Assembly (NCBI GenBank): GCA_031363055.1 | Contig: JANLTP010000169.1 | Span: 1-56,957 of the forward strand | From: JANLTP01 sp031363055 | GTDB lineage: Bacteria; Pseudomonadota; Gammaproteobacteria; Burkholderiales; Burkholderiaceae_E | Direction of reading: 5' to 3' | Length of the DNA stretch: 56,957 nucleotides | Shown: piece after piece, positions 49,736 through 56,957 of the stretch | Layout of the letters: each line of letters begins with the position of its first letter | How positions within the stretch are numbered: the first letter of the stretch is position 1 | Program-made: the position numbers and the translations under genes | Notes under the pieces: generated by a model | The model's input: the letters and a program-made list of their open reading frames with translations, nothing else | Databases searched by the model: none | Told to the model about the DNA's origin: nothing

Positions 49736-50554
49736 TCAGAATGCCTTGTACAAGCTGCAATTAAGATAGGTGCCTATTCGGAAATCCCTCTCGGAATATC
49801 GACCGAAGGCGGCCCCTAGAAACCACGGCCCAACCGGCCATGCAGAAACATGGATCCCAAACTTACTGGTCACGGGCCCGCGCTCGTACGAAGATGTCGA
49901 GCGCCACGTCAGATTGAATTCAGGACCGAAATACGGCCCCGCCGCATCGCGAAAACCCCACTTGCCAACAAGCTGGCTGTTTCCGCCCTGCGCCGTTGAG
50001 CGCGAAGCAAGCGCATAGAAAAGGTTCCGGCTATCCGGTCTGCTAAAAACCGTGGCAAGCACCTTATGACCGCGAAAGTTTGACTCTCGTCCATCGTCCC
50101 GGTTGACGCTTCGGACATTCCCGACCATCGCAACGATTGACGTCCGCTGGCTGATAAATCCATAGCCGGCGAATACCCCAAAGTCCCGACCCGTACCGTC
50201 GGCGACCGCATCGGTTTCCGGATCAGCAAGGTATCGATAGCCAGACAATCCTGCACTTGCGCGAATGCGCCAACCACTCTCGTAAATGCTGCCCAAGGGC
50301 GCGACCGTAACATTCAAATCCAACGACCGCCCACGAAGTGAGTTTGACTCCAGAGTTGAATCGAGCGCCCAGCTGGCGTCGCGGGATGTGCCCGCAGTTG
50401 GCGCCAGAATGCCTGTGGGCTCGGCGGCGTGCACCTGACCCACTCCAGCAAGACCCATCATCGTGACCAACATCCAGGGTCTGATTATTCGCGCTTTGGC
50501 CCTATTCAACTCGATATACGGATTCGCCAAGATCTCGACGCGGTTGCTCTTCAT
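49736..50554 (-). CDS. BcsS-like outer-membrane protein
   Basis: About 272 residues with a signal segment (WMLVTMMGLAGVGQVHAAE) and a beta-barrel pattern of paired strands: W-R-I-R-A-S-A-G-L-S-G-Y-R-Y, F-G-V-F-A-G-Y-G-F, Y-F-G-P-E-F-N-L-T-W-R, ending C-S-L-Y-K-A-F with terminal Phe. It resembles cellulose biosynthesis protein BcsS, which fits the polysaccharide operon. Start uncertain: ATG 50554; GTG 50599 would overlap the deacetylase stop (GTGA); ATG 50473 gives a minimal signal peptide. Last gene of the operon. Confidence 0.65.
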   Translation of the reverse strand: MKSNRVEILANPYIELNRAKARIIRPWMLVTMMGLAGVGQVHAAEPTGILAPTAGTSRDASWALDSTLESNSLRGRSLDLNVTVAPLGSIYESGWRIRASAGLSGYRYLADPETDAVADGTGRDFGVFAGYGFISQRTSIVAMVGNVRSVNRDDGRESNFRGHKVLATVFSRPDSRNLFYALASRSTAQGGNSQLVGKWGFRDAAGPYFGPEFNLTWRSTSSYERGPVTSKFGIHVSAWPVGPWFLGAAFGRYSERDFRIGTYLNCSLYKAF

Positions 50555-50595
50555 GCCAATATCGTTCAGCGAGGGGCCTGCAACGCGTGCGCCAA

Positions 50596-51450
50596 TCACT
50601 TCTTCACGTCACCGCAGTCGCGGAATACGCCGTCGCGCAGTTGGGTCGCAAAAACTTCAATGCCGCAGCCACCATGAACCATAACCCTCTTAAGTCGCAT
50701 CGGATCGTCGCCAAATCGATTGACGCCATCATCCACCGTAAACAAAGCCAGATAGCCGGCCTCCCGGGCAAGAGACATCAGGGCGTCGTTATATAGGCCA
50801 CGCGGCCAGGCGAAATATCGCACTGGAAGGCCTATCCGCTCGGAGAGGAGCTTTTTCGACGCTTCAATTTCCCAACGAATTTCGCGAATTCCTTTTGCCG
50901 GCGCTCCGCCCGAAAACCAATCGAGCAAAGTGTCGCCGTCCTTCCAGGGATGAGTCATCGAATGCGATTGCACGTCGAAAAGTGGATTGCGTGATAGGGC
51001 GACGACTTCATCCCAATCCATGTGCGGCCAGCCGATGCCCTTCTCGGGGATGATCCAGAACGTCGCCTTCAGACGCAATCGCTCGAGAATGGGTAACGCG
51101 AGCTGCGCGGACTTCCAGCCATCGTCGAAATGAATTGCGACTCGCCTACGGTCGGAAGCCGGACCCTTGCTGACGAATTCGTGCACTTCAGCCGCGCTCA
51201 GCGTCTGGTAACCCTGGACAGCCAAGAATCGCATTTGCTCCTCGAAGCGTTCGATCGAGATCGCCTCAAGGCTGTCCGGCGGGCCGGCAACCTCACTTCT
51301 GAGCTGATGGTAGACCAGAATCGGCAATGTCGCCTGCCGGCTGCTCTCCTGGGCCGAGGCCATGGGTTGGCTGAACATCAGAGAACAACTCGCCAGCAGG
51401 CCGCAAACAATGGCGCGGACTCCGAGTTTGCCAATGGGATCGCCAGACAT
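50596..51450 (-). CDS. Polysaccharide deacetylase (CE4, PgaB/IcaB-like)
   Basis: A 284-residue secreted CE4 deacetylase: signal peptide IVCGLLASCSLMFSQPMASAQ, N-terminal P-I-L-V-Y-H-Q-L, catalytic Asp pair in I-H-F-D-D-G-W, metal-binding H-S-M-T-H-P, and F-A-W-P-R-G motif. It would remove N-acetyl groups from an aminosugar polymer in the periplasm, suggesting that the polysaccharide made here contains N-acetylated sugars. Confidence 0.92.
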   Translation of the reverse strand: MSGDPIGKLGVRAIVCGLLASCSLMFSQPMASAQESSRQATLPILVYHQLRSEVAGPPDSLEAISIERFEEQMRFLAVQGYQTLSAAEVHEFVSKGPASDRRRVAIHFDDGWKSAQLALPILERLRLKATFWIIPEKGIGWPHMDWDEVVALSRNPLFDVQSHSMTHPWKDGDTLLDWFSGGAPAKGIREIRWEIEASKKLLSERIGLPVRYFAWPRGLYNDALMSLAREAGYLALFTVDDGVNRFGDDPMRLKRVMVHGGCGIEVFATQLRDGVFRDCGDVKK

Positions 51451-51503
51451 CGCAGCCTATCTCGCTCGAATCGATTGATCAGGAGGATTGCGCCCAATCC
51501 GAC

Positions 51504-51656
51504 TCAGAACAAGGTATAGATGAATGGCGCAATCGCAGAGCCTTGGGCGAACACCAACAAAGCCCCCAGCACGATGAGGACAACCAAAATTGGCATTAAC
51601 CAGAACTTTTTGCGCTCGCGCAGAAACCCGAACAGATCTTGCATGAGTTCAATCAT
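51504..51656 (-). CDS. DUF5989 small membrane protein
   Basis: A 50-residue protein: M-I-E-L-M-Q-D-L-F-G-F-L-R-E-R-K-K-F-W, then one hydrophobic helix P-I-L-V-V-L-I-V-L-G-A-L-L-V-F-A-Q-G-S and the end A-P-F-I-Y-T-L-F. It matches the small DUF5989 proteins found beside SxtJ-family and carbamoyltransferase genes. Its ATG overlaps the SxtJ-gene stop (TGATG), so it is translationally coupled. Easily missed because of its size. Confidence 0.88.
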   Translation of the reverse strand: MIELMQDLFGFLRERKKFWLMPILVVLIVLGALLVFAQGSAIAPFIYTLF

Positions 51657-52075
51657 CAGTAGGGCCTCCCGAATCGGTTCAGCACAGGGCGAGAAACATT
51701 CTTTCGATAACTTTGTGCGGAAGGATCAAAACGCTTTGCAATCGGATCATGTCCAAAGGTTCGCCGGACCCAGCCCATCGGAGTTATCAGCAATCCGAAT
51801 ACCAGTCCAAGTATTATGGCATTGTTCACTTTGCCGATAGCCAGCGCAATGCACATCCATGCCGACTGGAAATGAACAAACGAACGCACATGCGTCAGGC
51901 TCCAGACGATTAGAACCAGCAGCAAACCCCACGGCCAGGCAGGGTACGAGAAACCGAAAATCCAGGGCAGCAGCAAACCAAATACAAGCACGAACATGCC
52001 ACCAACGGCCAGCGCGAACTTGCGCAGATCGGCTGAGGTTTGTGCGCCCGAAACGATCTCCGGCGATTGAGTCAT
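51656..52075 (-). CDS. SxtJ-family membrane protein
   Basis: A 139-residue protein with three or four hydrophobic helices (GGMFVLVFGLLLPWIFGF, WPWGLLLVLIVWSL, AIILGLVFGLLITPMGW) and the C-terminal F-G-H-D-P-I-A-K-R-F-D pattern of SxtJ-family proteins, which accompany NodU/CmcH carbamoyltransferases. GGAGGCAAAT precedes the ATG at 52075. Function unknown; probably assists membrane-associated carbamoyl transfer. Confidence 0.82.
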   Translation of the reverse strand: MTQSPEIVSGAQTSADLRKFALAVGGMFVLVFGLLLPWIFGFSYPAWPWGLLLVLIVWSLTHVRSFVHFQSAWMCIALAIGKVNNAIILGLVFGLLITPMGWVRRTFGHDPIAKRFDPSAQSYRKNVSRPVLNRFGRPY

Positions 52076-52131
52076 GACATTTGCCTCCTTATTTACCCGG
52101 AACACGATTTCGAGTCCGACTGAAAGCGCAC

Positions 52132-53985
52132 TTAGTCAAGTTCAAACTCCGTTTTCCAGGATTCATCACTCGCACGCACCGGTTGATTCGACTTCAGCAG
52201 CACGAAGTTCTCTATCACCAAACAGTCCATTTCAGTCCGCATAAAACAGCGATAGGCGTCCGCCGGTGTGCAAACAATCGGTTCACCTCGAACGTTGAAC
52301 GAAGTGTTGACAAGCACCGAACAACCGGTCCGCACTTTGAATTGGCTGAGCAGTCGGTGAAATCTCGGGTTCGTCGTCGAATCGACAGTCTGCACCCTCG
52401 CTGAGTAATCGACATGAGTCACCGCCGGGATCGAGGACCTTCGAACGTTCAGCTTGTCTATCCCGAACAGGTTCTCTTGTTCAGCCAAAATCGGTTCGCG
52501 CAAGTCACGCTGAATCGGAGCCACCAGCAACATGTAGGGGCTCGCCCGATCAAGTTCGAAGTAGCGCGATACGTCTTCAGCGAGCACCGCGGGCGCAAAG
52601 GGTCTGAACGACTCGCGGTACTTGATCTTCAGGTTCATGACAGACTGCATGCGTTCACTGCGTGGATCTCCGATGATCGAGCGTGCTCCTAGTGACCGCG
52701 GACCGAACTCCATTCGGCCCTGGAACCATCCGATCACTGCCTGATCGGCCAACCGATCGGCCAACTCGGAAAATAGCGCCTCATCGTCGAGCCATGTGTA
52801 GACGGCTCCCGCTTCGTTGAGTGCCTGTTCGATCGCGGTCCTCTCAAAGCGCGGCCCGAGAAAGGCGCCAGCCATTGCATCGCGCGTCGGGCACGGCCGG
52901 GACTCGGCTCCTTTACCGTACCAGACCGCCAGTGCTGCGCCCAACGCGCCGCCGGCATCACCGGCTGCGGGCTGTATCCAAATGTCCTCGAAGGGTCCTT
53001 CACGCAGCAAACGGCCGTTAGCGACACAGTTCAGTGCAACGCCACCCGCCAGACAAAGATACCGCTGTCCCGTTTCACGATGTATGCCGCGCGCGAGCCT
53101 TAGCACGACTTCTTCTGTAACGACCTGGATCGATGCCGCGATGTCCATCTCCCGATTGGTCAGTTTCGACTCGGGTCGACGCGCCGGGCCGTCGAACAAG
53201 CGCTCGAAGCGCGCATTGGTCATGCGCAGACCAGTGCAGTAGTCGAAGTATTCGAGATTCAAACGAAACGTGCCATCGTCCTTCAAGTCGATAAGCTCGC
53301 GACGAATCTGATCGACATACCGAGGTTTGCCGTAGGGCGCGAGCCCCATCAATTTGTATTCGCCCGAATTGACCTTGAAACCTGTGAAATACGTGAATGC
53401 GGAGTACAACAAGCCCAGCGAATGTGGAAACTCGATCTCCCAAAGCGGCGCGAGATCGGCGCCCTCACCCAGCCAGGCTGAAGTAGTCGCCCATTCACCA
53501 ACACCGTCCAGGCAAAGCACTGCGGCGCGATCGAACGGGCTCGGAAAGTACGCCGATGCCGCGTGCGAGTGATGATGCTCGGTAAACAGCAACTCCGGCA
53601 ACGTCTGACGCGTCACGCCATCGAACTTGCAGAGCTCACTTCGCAAAGTGCTTTTAAGAAACAACTTCTCCTTGAGCCAGATGGGCATCGCAGCCAAAAA
53701 TGACGCGAATCCGCGCGGCGCGAAGCTTAGATAGGTCTCGAGCAAGCGCTCGAACTTGAGCAACGGCTTGTCGTAAAAAACGATGCTGGAGACTTCGCGC
53801 AACCCAAGGTCAGCTTGGTCTAGACAATAGCGGATCGCCTGAATTGGAAAGCCGGGATCGTGTTTCTTTCGGGTAAATCGTTCCTCCTGGGCGGCCGCAA
53901 CGATCCTGCCGTCGACGACGATCGCGGCCGCACTGTCATGGTAGTAGGCCGACAAACCCAGGATCACTCGTTCGGGCATGCTCAA
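52132..53985 (-). CDS. Carbamoyltransferase (NodU/CmcH family)
   Basis: A 617-residue enzyme that transfers a carbamoyl group from carbamoyl phosphate/adenylate to a hydroxyl. N-terminal Kae1-like domain: L-S-A-Y-Y-H-D-S-A-A-A-I, T-E-H-H-H-S-H-A-A-S-A-Y and L-D-G-V-G-E-W; C-terminal YrdC-like domain: R-M-E-F-G-P-R-S-L-G-A-R-S-I and L-V-N-T-S-F-N-V-R-G-E-P-I. Start at 53985 or the Met two codons on. In this operon the acceptor is probably a sugar of the exopolysaccharide. Confidence 0.93.
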   Translation of the reverse strand: MSMPERVILGLSAYYHDSAAAIVVDGRIVAAAQEERFTRKKHDPGFPIQAIRYCLDQADLGLREVSSIVFYDKPLLKFERLLETYLSFAPRGFASFLAAMPIWLKEKLFLKSTLRSELCKFDGVTRQTLPELLFTEHHHSHAASAYFPSPFDRAAVLCLDGVGEWATTSAWLGEGADLAPLWEIEFPHSLGLLYSAFTYFTGFKVNSGEYKLMGLAPYGKPRYVDQIRRELIDLKDDGTFRLNLEYFDYCTGLRMTNARFERLFDGPARRPESKLTNREMDIAASIQVVTEEVVLRLARGIHRETGQRYLCLAGGVALNCVANGRLLREGPFEDIWIQPAAGDAGGALGAALAVWYGKGAESRPCPTRDAMAGAFLGPRFERTAIEQALNEAGAVYTWLDDEALFSELADRLADQAVIGWFQGRMEFGPRSLGARSIIGDPRSERMQSVMNLKIKYRESFRPFAPAVLAEDVSRYFELDRASPYMLLVAPIQRDLREPILAEQENLFGIDKLNVRRSSIPAVTHVDYSARVQTVDSTTNPRFHRLLSQFKVRTGCSVLVNTSFNVRGEPIVCTPADAYRCFMRTEMDCLVIENFVLLKSNQPVRASDESWKTEFELD

Positions 53986-54022
53986 GACCTATCGATGAAT
54001 TGACTGAGGCAACAAGCCGTTC

Positions 54023-55303
54023 TCACGGAACAAGAATGTGACGGGCGACATATGCGGCAATACGCTCGTGCATTAGCGCATTCGGATGACCATCGTGTGG
54101 GTTCAGCAAGTAACGATCGGCATTGCCCGGATAGTCCTCGATGATCCGCGTGAGTCGATGCACTGTCGCCCCCTCGTTCTGCATCGACGACTCGATACGT
54201 GCAAGGCGATCATCGTTGCGGCCATCCCAGAGTATGAGATCGAATAATCCGGCCGGATCCTCCGCTCGCACTCGGCGGACCGACTCGCGCAAGACCGCAA
54301 GGTAAAGCTGGAAATCGCGCTCGTTAGTCACCCGATCGCGACCGAACACCCGCTGCCAGGTGCGCGAACCGTCCAGGGTATCACGCAGCCACCGAGGGGA
54401 CTCCCACCCTCCTGGCAGTCGCGTCGGCGAATCGAAGTTACCGTCTCGTGCCGGCCGACCATTTGCGTCCAATTTATACCGAGGACCGTGCCGATCCCAA
54501 CTCGCGAGACCAGCGACCCGCGGCACGTGTTCGAGAATGGTCAGGTGAATCACTCTCGGGGATCGACATTTCGCAAGACGTGATGGCAGGCCGTCCTGCA
54601 GCAAGGCCAGCATCTGGTGCGGCCCCCAGCCACTGAATGCCAAGTTGTAGCTTTGCCAGAGTCCCGAAGCCATGCTGGGAGCTCGGTAAGCAAACGCCTC
54701 GTGATCGTTGACACCTTCGCCGAAGCTCACCGAGTCGCCAAAGAAGATCACACATTGGAACTGACCAGATTGCTCAGGCGTTGATGTGACCCGAAAGCCA
54801 TGTTCATTGATCGTGTAGAACACGTCGTAAATTACTTTATCCCCCAGCCATTTACTGGCGCTGACCCTAAGGCCGGCACGGGGCCGATAGCCAAGCATCT
54901 CATCGGGTCGGATGAAGTCTTCGAGAATCGAGCCTTCGATTCTGGTACCGTCGCCCGATGAAATTGAGCGAGCCAAATGGAACTCATAAATCGAAACTGC
55001 CAGAATTGCCGCCGAGAGATTTACCGCCACCACCTGCAGCCAGCTCTTTTTCGAAGCCAGAGCAATCATGAACAACGCTGACGCCAAAACCAGCAACCAA
55101 AGTATCGACGGTAAGGGGAAGAAAGGCTGCGTGAACAGCAACACGAACAAGACCCAGGCCGCGCGGTGCGCCAGAGTTTTGGTTCGGGGACCCAAGGCCT
55201 TGCGCGATTGCGGCTCGCGTTGCGCACGATCAGAGACTGCTTTCTCGCCCGTAAAGCCGCCGAGTGACTGCTCAGCCTCAGACCGACTTTCGCGCCCGCT
55301 CAT
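54023..55303 (-). CDS. SGNH/GDSL-type hydrolase with N-terminal membrane helices
   Basis: A 426-residue protein with three N-terminal hydrophobic helices (AAWVLFVLLFTQPFF, ILWLLVLASALFMIALA, WLQVVAVNLSAAILAVSIY) and a periplasmic SGNH domain: block I F-F-G-D-S-V-S-F-G-E-G, and the C-terminal catalytic D-G-H-P-N motif. Such enzymes add or remove O-acyl groups on polysaccharides. ATG 55303 overlaps the GT2 stop (ATGA). The longer open frame to 55471 lies inside the GT2 gene. Confidence 0.85.
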   Translation of the reverse strand: MSGRESRSEAEQSLGGFTGEKAVSDRAQREPQSRKALGPRTKTLAHRAAWVLFVLLFTQPFFPLPSILWLLVLASALFMIALASKKSWLQVVAVNLSAAILAVSIYEFHLARSISSGDGTRIEGSILEDFIRPDEMLGYRPRAGLRVSASKWLGDKVIYDVFYTINEHGFRVTSTPEQSGQFQCVIFFGDSVSFGEGVNDHEAFAYRAPSMASGLWQSYNLAFSGWGPHQMLALLQDGLPSRLAKCRSPRVIHLTILEHVPRVAGLASWDRHGPRYKLDANGRPARDGNFDSPTRLPGGWESPRWLRDTLDGSRTWQRVFGRDRVTNERDFQLYLAVLRESVRRVRAEDPAGLFDLILWDGRNDDRLARIESSMQNEGATVHRLTRIIEDYPGNADRYLLNPHDGHPNALMHERIAAYVARHILVP

Positions 55304-56957
55304 GTCTGACCCGAATGACCGGCTCTGCCGGCGATCTCGGTAACATGAGAGTCCGGCACCGAGACCGCCTCCTCGATTGACGCAATCGGAGACAATTCTG
55401 AGAGCAGCCCGTAACCTGTCGCTGTTGCCGTCTTGCCCGTCGTTTTGTCGACGGTTGACGGTCTTAGCCACGCCCAGAGATCAGCGATTCCTTCGCGAAG
55501 TCCGACAAATCGCGCCAGGCCATAGGCTAGGAGTATGACATTCAGCGATATCAGGGATGCGGCAATCAGCCTTCCCTGAACAAGCTTGTAGACACTCAAC
55601 GAAATCCCGGCAAACAGCAAAAACAACTCGGCCGCGATATAACCTCCATGTGCTGCGGTTCGACCAGCCACTTTGGGCGTACGACCGAATGGCGTGCGCC
55701 GACCCGAAACTATCTGGTGGAGTGACTTTAGCGTGCCGCCAAGGTTGACCGGAATCAGGACGAGGTTCAAGGCGTAGACGTGAAACATGTCTCGCCAACG
55801 ATACCCGCAGCGCACCAGATCGATCGCATAGGCGAGCATTATCGGCAACATTGCTAACGGCACCCACACGATATTCAGGTTTCGTTCGAAAGGCCCGAAC
55901 AGCATTAGCAGAAACGCAAGGTTGACTATCGCTACCGACGACAGGTAGTGCACGCGAAGAAGGGCTTCTGCACCCTTGGCAACGTTCACCGGTCCTTTAG
56001 CCAGATAATGGAGGGCTTTGGGAAGAATGATCAATCCGCCATTCGCCCAGCGGTGACGCTGGATCAGCAGCGAGCCGAAATCCGGGGGCGTTGCACTAAA
56101 GGCCAACCGCTGCGGATGGTTTTGAAGGCGCCAACTTCGGTCGACAAGATCAATGCTCGATTCAGTGTCTTCTATTACGGTACGGTCCTGAATGTATTTC
56201 GCGACTCGAACACCGTCCTCGATCCGATAGGTCACGATGTCCCTTAGCGCTGACATTCGAAGCAGCGCATTGGCACCGACCCAAAAGGTTGCACCGTAGG
56301 CCGTGAACCCCTGATGTACCAGGTACTGCACGTCGGTCTGGGCACCGGCGATGCGCTCGAGGAGCCCTGGCGCGTTTGGAAAGGCGCTATACGGAGTCTG
56401 CACAACTGCAATTCGATCATTTCCCGAACTCAACATGATTGCGGCCAGTCGAGGCGAATACGCCGGCACCAAAATGCTATCGGCGTCCAGGGTCAACACC
56501 AAGTCGGCATTACGAAACCGTTTCGTTGCCGACTCCGGCGCCGCTTGTATTAATTGCCGACCACGGATGTCTGCGCATTCGACGAATTGGCGACCCATCA
56601 AATCGATGTAGCTATTCAAGTTCATTGCCTTGTTCGGCTCATGCGAAAGTCCCGCGTATTTCTTGCGCTCGAAACACGAGAACGCTACCCGAAAGCCTAC
56701 CAGGAGTTCGACGAAGCCTTCACGAATTGCGTTCGTCTCGTGGGTTGTACCTGCGGTCGAAGAACACTCTTCGGCGACCGTAGCCTGCAGCGCGCGGACT
56801 CGACGCATTTCGGGCTCGAAGACCTGCTCGATCATTAACCGGTCTGCATGGTCTCCGGTACTGCCGCATCTGACTTCGTATTCCAACCAGGTAAGTGCGA
56901 TATCGCAGCACTCGACCAAGGCGCGCGCACCGCTGGCCACTTTCGATGACCCAGCGG
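55300..56957 (-). CDS. Cellulose-synthase-like GT2 polysaccharide synthase, N-terminus outside window
   Basis: The frame is open to the right edge, so the start is missing; 551 codons are visible. GT-A core: V-L-T-L-D-A-D-S-I (DxD), T-E-D-T-E-S-like I-E-D-T-E-S-S-I-D-L and the processive Q-R-H-R-W-A-N-G-G motif, followed by five or more membrane helices. It is probably the polymerising synthase of the operon. The C-terminal 60 residues are polar and Thr/Ser-rich. First visible gene of the operon that runs leftward to the BcsS-like gene. Confidence 0.88.
   Translation of the reverse strand, partial: AGSSKVASGARALVECCDIALTWLEYEVRCGSTGDHADRLMIEQVFEPEMRRVRALQATVAEECSSTAGTTHETNAIREGFVELLVGFRVAFSCFERKKYAGLSHEPNKAMNLNSYIDLMGRQFVECADIRGRQLIQAAPESATKRFRNADLVLTLDADSILVPAYSPRLAAIMLSSGNDRIAVVQTPYSAFPNAPGLLERIAGAQTDVQYLVHQGFTAYGATFWVGANALLRMSALRDIVTYRIEDGVRVAKYIQDRTVIEDTESSIDLVDRSWRLQNHPQRLAFSATPPDFGSLLIQRHRWANGGLIILPKALHYLAKGPVNVAKGAEALLRVHYLSSVAIVNLAFLLMLFGPFERNLNIVWVPLAMLPIMLAYAIDLVRCGYRWRDMFHVYALNLVLIPVNLGGTLKSLHQIVSGRRTPFGRTPKVAGRTAAHGGYIAAELFLLFAGISLSVYKLVQGRLIAASLISLNVILLAYGLARFVGLREGIADLWAWLRPSTVDKTTGKTATATGYGLLSELSPIASIEEAVSVPDSHVTEIAGRAGHSGQT

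Overview
The window looks like chromosomal DNA of a GC-rich proteobacterium, most likely beta- or gammaproteobacterial. The grounds are the PHA genes phaA and phaB, an Hsp15 gene, OmpR-type regulators, maleylacetoacetate/GST-type enzymes, type II toxin-antitoxin modules and IS91/IS110 remnants. No rRNA, tRNA or CRISPR array was seen. The identity is inferred from gene content only.

Layout. 1-16.8 kb is ordinary metabolic DNA: a TM-helix mechanosensitive-type protein (cut by the left edge), an amidase, a GST, a MaoC hydratase, and then a tightly overlapped operon hslR - histidine phosphatase - mtnA - class II aldolase - two paralogous substrate-binding proteins - fused permease - ATPase. A PHA cluster follows (phasin-like, phaA, phaB), then a secreted hydrolase and a broken GST. 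16.7-19.1 kb is a histidine kinase/response regulator pair. 19.5-23.6 kb carries a dolichyl-phosphate-mannose-type GT2, a CXXCK cytochrome-like protein, an outer-membrane protein, a GT-C-type membrane protein and a DUF302 protein.

23.8-30.1 kb is the most striking region. An ABC importer is followed by two adjacent genes, each interrupted by one in-frame TGA exactly at a catalytic cysteine position: a two-domain AhpD-like protein with C-Y-Y-TGA-x-x-x-H, and a GrdB/PrdB-like protein with TGA-P-L-C. Each TGA is followed at a suitable distance by a stem-loop whose apical loop begins CGUG. I read both as selenoproteins that a standard annotation would split in two. A patatin-like phospholipase closes the operon.

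32-40.4 kb is an accessory island. It holds decayed toxin-antitoxin genes (zeta, AbiEi/AbiEii, Phd-PIN, an orphan antitoxin), an intact HigBA-type pair, an NYN-domain nuclease, and three copies of a divergent unit formed by a MazG-like pyrophosphohydrolase and an SF1 helicase, of which only the rightmost is complete. The complete helicase combines a PD-(D/E)XK-like domain, a Schlafen-group-3/DUF2075-type helicase and a LexA/S24-like domain. With the MazG-like neighbour it is a candidate anti-phage module.

40.7-49.7 kb is gene-poor: small DUF1330, cupin, DUF3303 and GYD proteins, decayed substrate-binding protein genes, a frameshifted IS91-family transposase, an IS110 remnant, and three copies of a dispersed repeat of about 80 bp. 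49.7-57 kb is a leftward exopolysaccharide operon: cellulose-synthase-like GT2 (cut by the right edge), SGNH hydrolase, carbamoyltransferase, SxtJ-family protein, a 50-residue DUF5989 protein, polysaccharide deacetylase and a BcsS-like outer-membrane protein.

A recurring feature of the first half is short tandem duplications (12, 15, 17 or 23 bp units) at protein ends, linkers and gene junctions.
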